Part shown: piece by piece, positions 9,453 through 21,533 of the stretch | Position numbering within the stretch: position 1 is the first letter of the stretch | How the letters are laid out: each line of letters opens with the position of its first letter | The notes under the pieces: model-generated | The model's database searches: none | Seen by the model: only the letters and a program-made list of their open reading frames with translations | What the model was told of the DNA's origin: nothing | Origin: Corythucha ciliata | Taxonomy: Eukaryota > Arthropoda > Insecta > Hemiptera > Tingidae | DNA: 64,000 nucleotides | NCBI GenBank assembly: GCA_038030265.1 | Contig: CM075939.1 | Span: 54,851,253 to 54,915,252 of the forward strand | Direction: 5' to 3' | Position numbers and translations under genes: made by a program

Positions 9453-12148
9453 TTTCGTCTATGAACAATGATCTCATAATTGTCACATGGAATTCTCAAG
9501 GACTGAACAATAAATACCATGAACTGGAACTTTTCTTAAACCAATACGATGTCGATATCGCCCTAATTACGGAAACCAAACTGGCGCCGCACATTAACGT
9601 CTTTATGTCAAAATATATTATCTATAGAGCTGACCATCCGTCGGGTACACGTCAAGGTGGATCGGCAATATTCGTAAAGCGAAATATTTCTCACGTTGAA
9701 ATGCACCCAACTGCGAGGAAGAAGTACAGGTTGCTCGAATAGGGATAAAAATCAATGGTGCAGAGTATATAATTGGCGCCTTTTACTCTGCCCCCGATAG
9801 AGCGGACCACAGACTCTAATGAGCACTATATGGGCTGTGATTCATGAGATGAGACTCAAATTCCTCATGGGCGGGGATTATAACGCAAAACACCCACGTT
9901 GGTCCTCAGCTACAACAAATCCCAGAGGAAGATTGTTACACGACGCTGTGAACCAACTAGGCATCGAAGTATTCAATCCGCTGGAGCCGACGCACTATCC
10001 AGCAAATCCCAGCCACGCTCCTGATATCCTAGACATATTTCTAGCAAAAGGCATTAATAATATGACGACTTCAATTCGTGTAATCCACTCCTTGTCATCA
10101 GATCACTATCCGGTTATGATGAGCTTGAACGCAATCATCCCCTGCAACAATTCTAATAAATTGATTCAACACCCGTTTGATTGGAAGTTGTACAGCGAGA
10201 CGCTAGCTAATCGGACGAATCTATCAATACCACTGAAAACGCCAACGGATATTGATAAAGCTGTCAGTCAACTAACGCAGAACATACATTACGCTGCAAA
10301 CGAAGCAAGCACACCTCGCCATCATATCACACACAGAACCGCATCATACACGCCTCCTCACATAAATCAGCTTTTAACAATAAAACATAATGCAAGAAAC
10401 TTATATGAACAAACGCGATACCGAACCCACAAGAGTGCCTACAATAGGGCTAAATTAGATCTGAAAACGGCACTAGCAGAAATGAAAACTGAGAAAAAGA
10501 GGAACGAACTTCTTATGCTGGACAAAAGAGACGTTTCGCTACGGCATAAAGCAAAAATACTAACGAAACAGACTTGCAATATGCCTGCACTCAAGTACAA
10601 CAGGAGATGGTACTCCACGCCCGAAGAAAAAGCCCTTTTGTTTTCGAATCAGTTATCCGAACAGTTCACGCCCAATCCAAGCGACCTACCCGACTTCCAT
10701 CGCCACGTTGAAGAGGCTATCACTGAGCCCTTAGAGATAACACCTTTCAGAGATTTCTTTACGCCAGCCCAAGTGAAGAATGCAATTGCCAGATCACCTA
10801 CCAAGAAATCGCCTGGTTCGGATCGCATCACACAACCCCTCTGCAAAAACCTTCCAGAAAAGCATTGGTCCAACTGACCCAAATCTACAATGCAATCCTT
10901 CGCATCACGTATTTTCCCGCCCGTTGGAAGCATGCTGAGATTATAATGATCCGAAAACCCAAAAAATCAGCGAACGACCCAACCAGCTATCGACCTATAA
11001 GTCTGCTCTCCATCTTTTCGAAAATATTCGAGAGACTCATGCTCCCTAAGTTACTCCCGTCACTCACCCCTGTCATACCAAACTTCCAATTCGGATTCCG
11101 ACACCACCATTCTTGCCAGAAACAACTCCATAGAGTAGTAGAAAACATCCTTGAGACTTACGAAAATCAGCAAGTCTGCCAGGGGCTATTCCTCGATACC
11201 CAGCAAGCCTTTGACAGGGTTTGGCACCCTGGACTACTATTCAAACTCAAACCACTGCTAACCGACACACACTATCGTGTCGTACAATCATTCCTGTCAA
11301 ATCGAACGTTCCATGTGAAATGTGATGGTGCACAGTCTCCTAGTAGAAACGCCCTTGCATCAGTACCACAAGGAAGTGTATGGGGTCCAATCCTCTACCT
11401 GATTTATGTATCTGACATTCCATCAGCCCAAAATACAACCTCGGCAATGTTTGCTGATGATCACGCTGTACTTTCCCGCGACTCGTCAGGCATCGCTGCA
11501 TCTGAAAAACTACAGCAACACCTTAACGATATAGAACAATGGACCAAACGATGGAGAATAACCATGAACACAACCAAATCATATACCACCACATTCACTC
11601 TCAAAACCAACTATAGAACCAACCCAATAACCATGAACAGCAACCAAATACCCGAGGCCGAAGTAGTCCGATACCTGGGAATCCACCTAGAACAGCGTCT
11701 CACATACAACTTCCATATCGACGAGCTAGTTAAGAGACTTCGATCCAGGATCAATCTCTTGAAACCATTGATATCTAGGACCTCACCACTATCTTTGGAC
11801 AACAAACGACTGGTTTACCTCACTGTCATCCGTCCTATATGGCAGTATGGCTGTTCAGTCTGGGGCTTGGCGAGTAAATCTCAAATAAAACGGGTTCAAA
11901 CGCAGCAAAACCGTGTCCTCCGCATGATAACCGACGCCCCTTGGTTTGAAAGGAACTGTGTCGTCCATCGCGATCTGGAGGTACCCGAAGTGGAAGATGT
12001 GATCAAATCAACAATGATTCGCATGCATGACACCATCACATCACACCAACCTTCGGCGTTTGAAGAATTATTGTTGTCGTGGGAAAGGACACGACTCCCC
12101 CGACGCCTCAAAAGAAAACGCGCTACTGATCTAGTTGAAGACACCTAG
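9449..12148 (+). pseudogene. Jockey ORF2: apurinic-type endonuclease and reverse transcriptase, frameshifted
   Basis: ATG at 9,449 overlaps the ORF1 stop (ATGA). The endonuclease starts with IVTWNSQGL...ALITETK (metal-binding Asn and Glu). The frame breaks near 9,720, and VQVARIGIKINGAEYIIGAF follows in another frame. Stops come near 9,818, then the frame from 9,819 has GGDYNAKHPRWSS and SSDHYPV (catalytic Asp/His). A further shift near 10,860 leads into the reverse transcriptase: YRPISLLSIFSKIFERL, LDTQQAFDRVW, VPQGSVWGPILY and the catalytic FADDHAVL, then YLGIHL and a thumb region. It ends at EDT-stop 12,148 with no RNase H domain. It would copy the element RNA by target-primed reverse transcription if intact. 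Confidence 0.85.
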
Positions 12149-12552
12149 TCAGATCATCTGTGTTAATCTATATTACCTGTGTTAATGTATATAATCTGCG
12201 TTTAAGTGCCTATATCTAATAAATTTAATCTACTAAAGTTAAACTAATTAAATGTCCATATCTGTGTTAATCTATAAAGTATCTAGTCCAAAGTGTGTTA
12301 ATCTATGTAATCTATATAAAAAAAAGGAAACCCCCTAGTCATTATATCAATGTAATGTACCAAAAAAAAAAAAAATTATAAATAAAAAGAAAAACAACCA
12401 TTGTACATATAACGAGGGACTGTCATTGGACAGCCACCCTCACACATGTTTCACTGTACTTGTGTACGAATAAGATAGTCTGAAAATGAACATAACATAA
12501 AGTATAATGTAATACAAAAAGTTTAATAAATAAGAAAAAAAAAAAAAAAACC
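12149..12552 (+). other. Jockey 3' UTR and poly-A tail
   Basis: Contains about five copies of a short motif around GTGTTAATCTAT within 12,165-12,310, an AATAAA-like signal near 12,526 and an A-run at 12,534-12,550. Tandem short repeats in 3' UTRs are common in LINEs and may be recognised by their own reverse transcriptase. That role here is inference. Confidence 0.6.
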
Positions 12553-15304
12553 TGTTGATTTTTTTTTTATTATTATTAGTGAAATCCGTGAAGTTATTTT
12601 TTTAGAGAGCGCCGACGAAACACAATGTGATTATCCTGAAAGATTTGCACTTTCAGAATACATCTAGGGGTGGGCAACTGCCCCACTAAATCCGCATTTT
12701 TGAGTCTAGGGGAGGGCAGCTGCCTAGCCCTGCCCCCCTCTGGCTATGCCTATGTTCCTAGGTAAATTCGTGCATTGCAGTTTTTGATCCATGACTCACC
12801 TTCATGTTTGCATTTGAGGCTGTGGGTTTGCCGTTCACAGGAGTTTTCCACGGATAAAGTTAGAAAAAAAATTGTGTATTTTTTTTATAACCGATGCAAA
12901 CAAAATTGATTTGCAAAATCGTGTCTCTCATTTGCCCTATTAATAGGCTTTGTTGGGTCTGGGAATGAAATTCACACAGATACCGGCGAGTCCGGTAACA
13001 TTAGGCATTTGCTCAAACGAACTGCTACAGGGGGCCTGTCCGCCTGTCCTGTAAGATTTTAGGGTTCCTAGGAATATCCTTTTCCAACCGTCCGCCCCAA
13101 ATTAAATCACAATGTTGATGGGGAGGACGGGTGGAAACAAACAGTGATAGTGACATTAAAAAGTTATGGAATATAGGCCTTCAGTAGTCACTTAAGTGAC
13201 AAAATCACTGGTTTTTGTCACAGTGACTGCAATTCACCGGAGCTAGTTGTCACTGTGACCGACAAAAGCTGTCACTTCACACCTCAATCACACATAGTAG
13301 CTACAAAAACTTGTGAGTGAACCAAATTTAACGATTTTTCACCAGAATGGGGCAGTCTGCTGTGGCACAGAAACCAGTGCTGAATAGTAAAGAGCGAAAC
13401 CATCCTTCGCCATGGGACGGTGCAAGCAGTAACATTTTGAAATTCTGTTAAATAATAAGGAAAATATATCAAAGAAGACGGGGGAAAAAATGTAAGGAGA
13501 AACCTGAAACACGACTATGAGGTAATCGTATTTTAATGTCCTTTTATACCGAATGAAATAAAACTTATAAAAATGTGCGGCGTGTAGGGTGCTTGGACAT
13601 TTTAAAGGCGGGTACTGCCTTCTCCCCCTTGAAAGCCCGCCGCTGGAGCCTGATGCTTTCATTTTAGAGGTCGTGCACTTGAAACTATGCATATGTGTTG
13701 TCTGAGTTTTTTTTTCTTATTTTTTTTTTTCGAAACCACTTGCTCTTAACATCCTGCTCTGCCACTATTCATAGCTCCATTGCGAATGGTATCCGCGAGT
13801 GCATTTGTTTCTACATGATCTATGTGAGTCTGATTCAAAAGATTTGGGCGATAGACGTATTAATTGCACTCCTTTGTTGACGTGGGAGGTTGGCCCGTCT
13901 TGATGTTTTTGCTTCTCAAAGCCACTCGTTGAATTGTTCAGGCTATTTATCAAGTGGTTGTGGGCTCCAGGCTATTTTTGATGAAAAGAGTAAGGGGAGG
14001 GGGGCCGTATTGAATGGAAAAAGCATCGCCAATATCAGAGGCCATGAAAAAGTTTTAAATACCTTCGTAAAATATTGATTCCAATTTTGGAAACAAAAAA
14101 CATTATACCTATACCTGAAAATTTAACTTCCAGTTAAAAATGTAATTAGATCAGAAAGTTGAGCGTTAAGAGCTTTTCTAAACTCAGGTCGGGGGTTGAA
14201 CCTGGGGAGTCGACTAAACACCGTGTAAATTGATGACTCAATGTCCCTTAACCCTTTCACAAGGGCACATAAGGCTCGCTAGAGGCCACTCAATCACTCC
14301 TGCCTCAACAGTTTTTGCTAACTTTCTTCTCTACCACATTTCTCTAGACTCAATGGGTGTTAAAACTATCGTTGGAACGTGAAATTCTACAATGACTCAT
14401 GTTCAAGGTGTGGAGGGGAAAACTAACAAAACGATGTTAGTATGTGCCTATATTCATTTTTTTCTTTGTAAAAAGAAAAAAACAAAAAATAATGGCACTG
14501 TTAGCCCCTTAGGTGACTTCTGTTGACTTTGGTGAGCCTTGCCCTTTATTTTCACTGTTTTAAGGTCTTCTTCTGGTTGAACAATTTGAGGTCTGATGAG
14601 AAAGACTCTGGAAAAATGCCTTGAAGACCTTCACTCCATCAACCATTTACCAGCGAGATTATTACCGTGCTGATAATTATCAATAAGGGTATAATATTTA
14701 AAGATTTATTGCCGTTTCATTAGACAAGCTTGGTTGTTACCAAGCCGGCCAACGGGATCCCAGACATCAGTATAGTAGTCAGTCATCCTGTGACCTTGGA
14801 CGAACCAGTCAATCTCGCCGTCACCCCTCACCAGCTCCGGGAATCGAATGCTGTCGGTCGAGAAAGGTTTTTCTTCTTCTTCTTCTTCTTCTTTCTTTCT
14901 CCCTTTATTTCCACCAAATTCCCAAGGACAACATTCTTAAACAAAAAATTAGAACGAAAAAAATAATCTGCTACACCAACAACTGGAAGCCTTGCGATCC
15001 CTTGATCCTGATTTTGTGTTAGTAGCCCCCATACGTCTTGAGTTGAAATGTTGGCCGCTGAGGGCGGTAGGCTCCAGGGGAATTCATTCGATCGATAAAA
15101 CTGTTCATTTAACGCGAAAAAATCTATTTATGCGGCTTGAAAACAAATTTCAACCGTTCCAAATAAGGACCTCAAAGTCATACCGTAATCATCACCCAAG
15201 ATGTGTAGGTGTGAAGAGTCCCGACTCATCGGGACACTCGAAACACTGCCAACAGAGCAAGAGAGCGAGACTTTTACGACAGAATTGGAAGGGTCGATTT
15301 ACAG
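12553..15304. other. Non-coding, with scraps of transposon termini and a TTC microsatellite
   Basis: No gene is recognised. 12,664-12,755 has C/G-rich segments ending in CCCCCCTCTGGCTATGCCTA, resembling hAT-type termini. 13,180-13,290 holds GTCACTGTGAC repeats related to 4,161-4,230. A TTC microsatellite lies at about 14,869-14,900. The minus-strand frame at 13,339-13,692 and the short plus-strand frames at 13,695-14,078 lack recognisable domains and probably occur by chance. The frame 14,730-14,966 runs into the microsatellite and is not supported. Confidence 0.5.
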
Positions 15305-17400
15305 GGGGCGGTGCCAGCAGCCCTTGACCCAAGGGTGGGCAGAATTTATGTCGGACGATCTTAGGGACCCCAGCAAAAGAACTGGTAGTTTATTACATCT
15401 GAAGTAGGCGCAATAAATCGTCAAATTCTTCCCCGGAAACTGAGTTTTCACACTAAAGGTCGTAATCCATTAAAAACTAACATAATCGTTGGGAAACTAT
15501 CGGTTTTAGTCTTTTAGGGGCTTGGCACTCAAATATAATGGGTGTCCGACTTTTCATCAACGTTTCTTAACAAAACTTAACAAAAAAATGCCGATTTTAA
15601 CTCAGAAACTGACTTTTTTTAAACCTAAAACTGAAGATTTCACTATATAACTAAATATTTTACTTCAAAACTGACGATTTTACGGCAAAGCCGAAGTGTT
15701 TACGCCTAAAGTAAAGATTTCTCAGCACAACTGGCAATTTTAAAACCCAAGGCTTCACTCCCCCCCACAAAAACTGACGATTTCACCCTAAAACTGAAGG
15801 GTTTAACACAAAAACTGATGAAAAAAGAATTATCTTACCAAAACTGACCACTCTGCATTAAAAACTACCGATTTTATCCCTCAAGTGGCGATTTTACTCA
15901 AAAAACGTACAATTCCTCGCCAAAACTGACGTGCTGCCCCTCCCTCCCCATCACGACAACTGAAGATGTCACTACAAACACTTGCGATTTTAACGTAAAA
16001 CTAAATTGTTCTGTTTAATTTTAAAAATGAATATTTTACACCCGAAATGACGATTTCCTTCCTAAATCAGATATGTAATTTATTCCAAAACTCATGATAT
16101 GACACTTTAACCAAAGTGTTCTCCAAAACGGCTAAATTTAGGGCATATGTAGAGAACGACTCTACCTTGAAAATCGGTGATTTCACCACAAAACTGACGA
16201 ATTCTTCCTAAATGTGGCGATTTACGCCAAAAGCTAACGTGCGTTGCCCCATGACTGAAGACGTCACTAGAAAACTGGCGATATTTGACGGTTTTTACAT
16301 CAAAACGGACAATTTTATCGCACAAATGACGACGAGTTTTGACCTAAATAATTCAAGTTCATTCAGTTTGGCTACGTTTAGGGCATGAATCGTCTGAAAG
16401 TGTCAAGACCCATTGTTTCTCCATTTTACATTGCGCGGGAGGCTCAGTTAGGCAATGTAGAAATGTTAAGTTTCGCCATTTCTCGGGAACATAGGCAGTT
16501 TTAGGGGGCGTGATTAGCCAGGCAAGCAAGTTTATAGCACGACAATGGTCAGTTTATCCAGTCCTTCAGGCTGCGGGTAACCAATGCTGGTGGTGTGGGG
16601 GGAGGAGTGGGGAAGGTGTTCAGCCAGGTAGTGATGTGGAGTCGGCCCACGTTCAAGTGCGTTAAAAATACCAGTGGTCAGCTTAACGGTTTAAGTCGCG
16701 AATAGCCATGTTTGGTCATTTTTTACTTTGTTGGGCAAATAGCCATTTTTTGAAAGGCACAAATCGTCATTTTAGCACCACCTGTAGCCTCTGTGAAGGG
16801 CGCAAATAATCAGTTTGATCATTTTTAAAGCGTTAATTACCAATAGTATGCCATGTACCCATGCCAATTTAGAGCCTGGACAGTCAGTTTTGCCTTTTCG
16901 TAGAGTGGGAATAGTCAGTTTGACATTTATAGAGCGCAAATTGTCAGTATGCGCCCTAAAAATGGCTAAACAGACGATTGGCGAACTTTTGAAAACGCCC
17001 GAAGAGATCAATATTCCCGCTCCCAAAAGTAGCTAAATCGACTATTGGCGCGCTAAGAATGAGGCGGACTAACAATCGAAGTCCTTAAAGCGGCCAAAAA
17101 CAACTTCACTCGCCCTGGAAATGCTGAAAATGCAAAATCGACTCTTTGCACTCCGTGAATGGTCAAATGGATTATTTGATCCCTACAAATGGCAAAACTG
17201 ACGATTCGTATGTCTTGAAAAAGGCTAAAATTACTATATTTGAACCCTAGAAATTGCCGAACTTACTTTACGAGGTCTAAAAATGGATAAACTGACGAAT
17301 CGCGCTCTAAAATTGCCTGAACAGGTGAATCCTGCCCTGAAAAATTGAAAATGGCAGAATCAACGATTCGAACGCCGAAAATGGCCAAACTGACCTAGGC
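15305..17400. repeat. Degenerate short-period repeat family B, block 2
   Basis: Starts with CAGCCCTTGACCCAAGGG and GGGTGGGCAGAATTTATGTC, matching 4,590-4,625. 15,590-16,340 repeats the AAACTGACGATTTTA-type units. 16,360-16,950 has the opposite strand (GAATCGTCAGTTTT-type), and 16,955-17,400 flips back (GCCCTGAAAATGGC plus AAACTGACGATTCG). The parallel order of sub-blocks with block 1 shows that the two share a common ancestor longer than the unit itself. Confidence 0.7.
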
Positions 17401-19341
17401 GCCAAGAAAAGGATTGAGCAGGACTTTCAGGAGGGGGAGGCACAGACCCTGAGGGCAAGCCGGTCACGACAGCGCTCCAAGTCTGACCCTGGATAGCTGC
17501 GCGCCACTCTGTCTATCAGCTACCTACGCACACTATGGTTGCGCACATGCGATTTTTAGCCGCTTTAAGGTCTCCCCACACATTTCCATGTTTTCACTGC
17601 GCCGAGTGTCGGTGCGGACTCGGCGTGGTGAGGAGAGCCCACACATGTCCGATTCGCAACCGATCCGTCTCCGTGCTTCGAGGGGTAAAATATAAACTGG
17701 AGTGAATGCTTCGATTTAATTTTTTGCCAATGTACTTACTCTACTCTTAAATGAACTTTTGTTCATTAAAGAACGGGATCCCATCAGGTGCGATTGTGTT
17801 ACCTGTAAGAGGTACATTTTACTGTTTACCGGTAGATTTTAGCTCCGTAGACATGAAAGTGCACGTCTTCGATTCGTACTACTTTTGTTGAACACGGCGT
17901 GATAATTAATTAAATTAATATAAAAACCTACCCGTGGGGTACATGGCTGGAAATAGGACATCAATTCGCGGTTTCATGTCACGAATACGGAAAAATCGTC
18001 TGTGAGTAATACATAAGTAATCTATTAATTGTATTATTTATTACTACGCTTGAAAATGGAACTTCTTCAAATGACATCACTGAGAAACTCTATAACACAT
18101 TTGAACTCAATTTGTGTTTTGTGATTAATTCAGAATTGAAATTTGAACAAGCAAACTTCCTCTACACTATGCAATTTCCTGACAACTACACTGAGACTTT
18201 GAAATCGAAGATTGGCGAAGAAAGACAGCTGCTTTTCATTTGGCGACGATCTGTATATTAAGTTAAAGTTATTTTGTTATGAAATGAAATTATATTCATT
18301 TCGTTTTTTATATTATAATTTATTATTATATGCTTGATGCTTGTTACTGGAACAGAGCCCCGAGGGTTGCGTATAGTTGTAGAAAACCGATTCGGAGAAA
18401 TTAAAGAAACAATGAGTGACATGACATGATATGACATGATAGTGACATGAGTGAGATGACATGATATTGTTTTTCTTTCTTTTGGAAGACTGAACTGAAC
18501 GCTCACAACGTCGCTAATACTCTTCACAGTTGAAATTGTTTTTTTTCTGTCATTTTTCATGAATGTTAGGCATCAAACTCAAACATAAGGGAGGTAAATC
18601 TTGTATTATTTAATGTATAGTTGAGTGACATCATTGGGATGTTTAGCAGACTGTAGGGAGATGGAATTTAGCATGCGCGGGTAACGTAATATTGGATCTT
18701 TTCAGGATGGAGACATGGGAATGGAGGCACTATCCGTTCAATGGTTTGAGGCATGAAAATATGTTTGTTCGTTTGTCGTCCGGAGATGCTCTGGACTGCA
18801 CGAACAGTCCGAAAAGCGTTCTTTTGTAATCCCGAACTACACTGAAAGCATTCGTTTGTCAAATCTCGGACTGTTCAGTGCAGCACTATCCACACTGAAA
18901 AATTAGGAGGAGCTTGCTGCTCGAAATGTTATAACCTGCTCAATAATTACCTTTCGTCAATCATTTCCTTCTGAGAAGCGGAAATAAATCATAAAGGTAA
19001 CGTTTTTGTTACCGTAAGGTTAGCCATTTGGACGAAAAGCGTTCGTTTGCTTTGAAGAAATGACGTAAATCCCGGACTGCTCGAACTACACCTGCACCAC
19101 TATACTGAACAACAAACGAACAAACCTAATGCTTCCAAATTCCACCACTCCTTATTATCAAACCGTATCATGCAGTAAACTTCAATGGAGTGAAGGAGGG
19201 GGGCATTACGTTTCAGCATATCGTCAACCCGTGTCTTTCCACGATGCGGCATTAATGATACGCAATGCTTCAATGGTACGGGGGGTTTATTCAGCCTGTA
19301 TCGTACTACCGTATACGGTGACACGATAAGCCATTATAGAC
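17401..19341. other. Non-coding, short microsatellite and a GC-rich repeat fragment
   Basis: 17,596-17,655 (CGCCGAGTGTCGGTGCGGAC...) resembles part of the tandem unit at 31,730-32,036. 18,412-18,470 is an imperfect TGACATGA-type microsatellite. No gene, splice pair or RNA gene is apparent. Short frames at 18,258-18,862 and 19,100-19,329 show no domain. Confidence 0.5.
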
Positions 19342-20440
19342 CGAGAGCTGGCGACAGTCCCATTCAACCGGAAGAACATAGTCACGAAAGGTATGCAAAA
19401 TGATGGCATTTGACCCCCTATATTTACGAGTCCGGAAGTCTGCCGTGCAGTATCAGGGGCCTAAGGATTTTATAGCTAATTAAAGTCCTTAATTTGGGAC
19501 ATGAATTTAACCAGAAGAACATAGTGCAGAAACTAGTCTAATTCGAAAGGTTTTATGGAACTGATTACGAATATAATCGTCTGCCTGGGGCATTTGCCCT
19601 ACTCGCCAAACTCACGTAATTCGGTAAATTTTAATTAACCGAAAGAACATAGTCCTGAAACTGGTCTTATTCGATAGGTTTTATGGAGATGATTAAAAAT
19701 ATAATCGTCTGCCTGGAGCATTTGCCCTCGGTGGCCAGTAAACTCCTAAAATCAGGGATATTAATTAACCGGATGAACTAAATCCGGAAAATGGTCTTTT
19801 GCGACACGTTTCATGTGGCTGAATACGAAAATGATCGTCTGCCTGGGGCACTTGCCTTAGTGACCAGTCAAACTGCACCAGAGGAAAATGATTAACTGGA
19901 TAACTGGAAGATCATAGTCCATAGGGTTTTATGGAGATAAAAACCTTTGGAATGAGATTAGTTTCAGGACTATGTTCTTCCGGTTAATCATTATCCCTCT
20001 GTGCAGTTTGACTGGTCACTGAGGGAAAGTGCCCCGGTAGGCAGACACCGGTAGACAATAATTTTCGTATTCAGCCATATAAAGCCAGAAGCAAAAGACC
20101 ATTTTCCGGATTCAGTTCCTCCGGTTAATTAATATCCCTGATTTAGGGAGTTTGACTGACCACTGAGGGCAAATGCCCCAGGCAGACGGTGGCAGACGAT
20201 CATTTTCGTAATCAGCTCTATAAAACCTTTCGAATGAGACTAGTTACAGGACTATGATCTTCTTGTTAAATTCACGTCCCAAATTAAGGACTTTAATTAG
20301 CTATGGAATCCTTAGGCCCCAGATACAGCACGGCAGACTTCCGGACGCGTAAATAGGGTGTCAAATGCCATCATTTCGCACACCTTTAGTGACTATGTTC
20401 TTCCGGTTGAATGGGACTATCGCTAGCTCTCGAACTATTA
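19342..20440. mobile_element. Fold-back element built from inverted 128-bp tandem units
   Basis: Outer termini match as inverted repeats: CGAGAGCTGGCGACAGTCCC (left) and GGGACTATCGCTAGCTCTCG (right), each followed inward by the GGAAGAACATAGTC motif. The left arm has tandem units of about 128 bases starting near 19,505, 19,633 and 19,761. Each carries AACCGGAAGAACATAGTCC, a GGTTTTATGGAG-like segment and TCGTCTGCCTGGGGCA. After about 19,925 the same units run in reverse to 20,300. No protein is encoded. It resembles fold-back or long-TIR MITE elements with subterminal repeats, where each unit may be a transposase-binding site (inference). Confidence 0.75.
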
Positions 20441-20479
20441 TGATATATGTTGAAACCGCCCCAGTAAACATTGAGAAAT

Positions 20480-20805
20480 GGTAGACGTCTAGTAGACGTC
20501 AATATTGGGTCTATTTAAAGTCTAACGTATATTTAAGGTCTAGCGCAGGTTTTGGTCACATGCATAACGTCTATTCGACGCCTATTATACGTACATCAAT
20601 TGACGTCTAATGTTCGTAAAATAAATTACGTATACATAAATAAATAATAAATTACATCTATTAGATGTTCCTTGAAAGACATATATTAGACGTGTATGCA
20701 CATACATATATTTGACACCTATGGGAAATCTATATGTAGACGTCTAACAGAGGTCAGAATATATACGTATAATATACGTATGTTGGTTGACGTCTGTAAG
20801 ACGTC
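20480..20805. promoter_or_regulatory. Subterminal GACGTC repeat cluster of the CACTA element
   Basis: Six GACGTC palindromes lie within about 330 bases (near 20,484, 20,495, 20,602, 20,739, 20,789 and 20,800), mostly within AGACGTCT or TGACGTCT, with additional near-matches. CACTA elements use such subterminal repeats as binding sites for their own DNA-binding protein. The role here follows from the family and is not shown directly. Confidence 0.6.
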
Positions 20806-21533
20806 ATGAAACTTAGATCTACTGGATGTCTATTTGAAGACCATTTTATCACATTTTTTAAAAATATATACTGCATTATTTATTGAGGGAAATAGATGGT
20901 CCAAATAAAACATAATGCTTTAATTGCTATAATTGTGTTCTGAGAACTTCCCGTTTATTTCGTGTTGTAAAATTACGACGAAGAATTACCACGAACTGCA
21001 TAGATTTCAACTGAATTTTTGTGAATTGTAAGTATCATTAACCTTTTTTTTGCATGCACTCTAAACCTCGTCTTGACACGGCTCTGCCATTTAGTCGCTC
21101 TGTGAAGCCAGTCGTCAAATCGTCGCTTGCATATTCATTTTTTTTTCTTCTTGTGGTGCGGCTTGTTGAAGGCTTTTAGCCAAAAGGTAAATTTCTATTA
21201 CCTATTTATTTATGAGACTAAAGTTTCTCTAATAATCTAGGCATGATCCAAGCATGATCCTAGTAATAATCTAAGTATGATTTTAGGCACCTCGCGAAAG
21301 CTCGCCAAGTCTTTTCATTTCTTTTGATTCTTCTTTTTTTGGTGCGGCTTGTAGAAGGTCTTTAGCCAAAGGTAATTTTCTATTAACTTCATCAGCATTA
21401 AATTCGTCTTATATCGCCATTGTATGTTTTTAGGCGGTTTTCCTAAGTTGCGAATTATTTTTTTTGTTTTTTACTCATTTCCTCCAACTGTCTTTGTCTC
21501 ACTTCTCCACCCCCCCCCCCACAATTGAAAACA
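20806..21533. other. CACTA element 5' non-coding region
   Basis: AT-rich sequence with two similar segments, TTCTTCTTGTGGTGCGGCTT...TTTTAGCCAAAAGGTAA near 21,145 and TTCTTTTTTTGGTGCGGCTT...TTTAGCCAAAGGTAA near 21,330. They look like a duplicated 5' exon/donor segment, with GGTAA as a possible splice donor in each. A C-run lies at 21,511-21,520 just before the coding start. Confidence 0.4.

Larger units (their letters stand above)
6602..12552 (+). mobile_element. Jockey-clade non-LTR retrotransposon (decayed, interrupted)
   Basis: Order: gag-like ORF1 with pre-C2HC domain and CCHC knuckles, ORF2 with endonuclease and reverse transcriptase, a 3' UTR and an A-rich tail at 12,534-12,550. No RNase H domain follows the RT. 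This layout is typical of the jockey clade. The 5' end appears truncated into family B repeats, since the ORF1 frame is open upstream of 6,635 with no ATG. A mariner-like element is inserted at 6,888-8,657, and ORF2 has at least three frame breaks, so the copy is dead. Confidence 0.85.

Noticed and set aside
13339..13692. 117-residue minus-strand frame
   Set aside because: No domain, composition typical of chance frames, and no repeats or splice sites supporting it.
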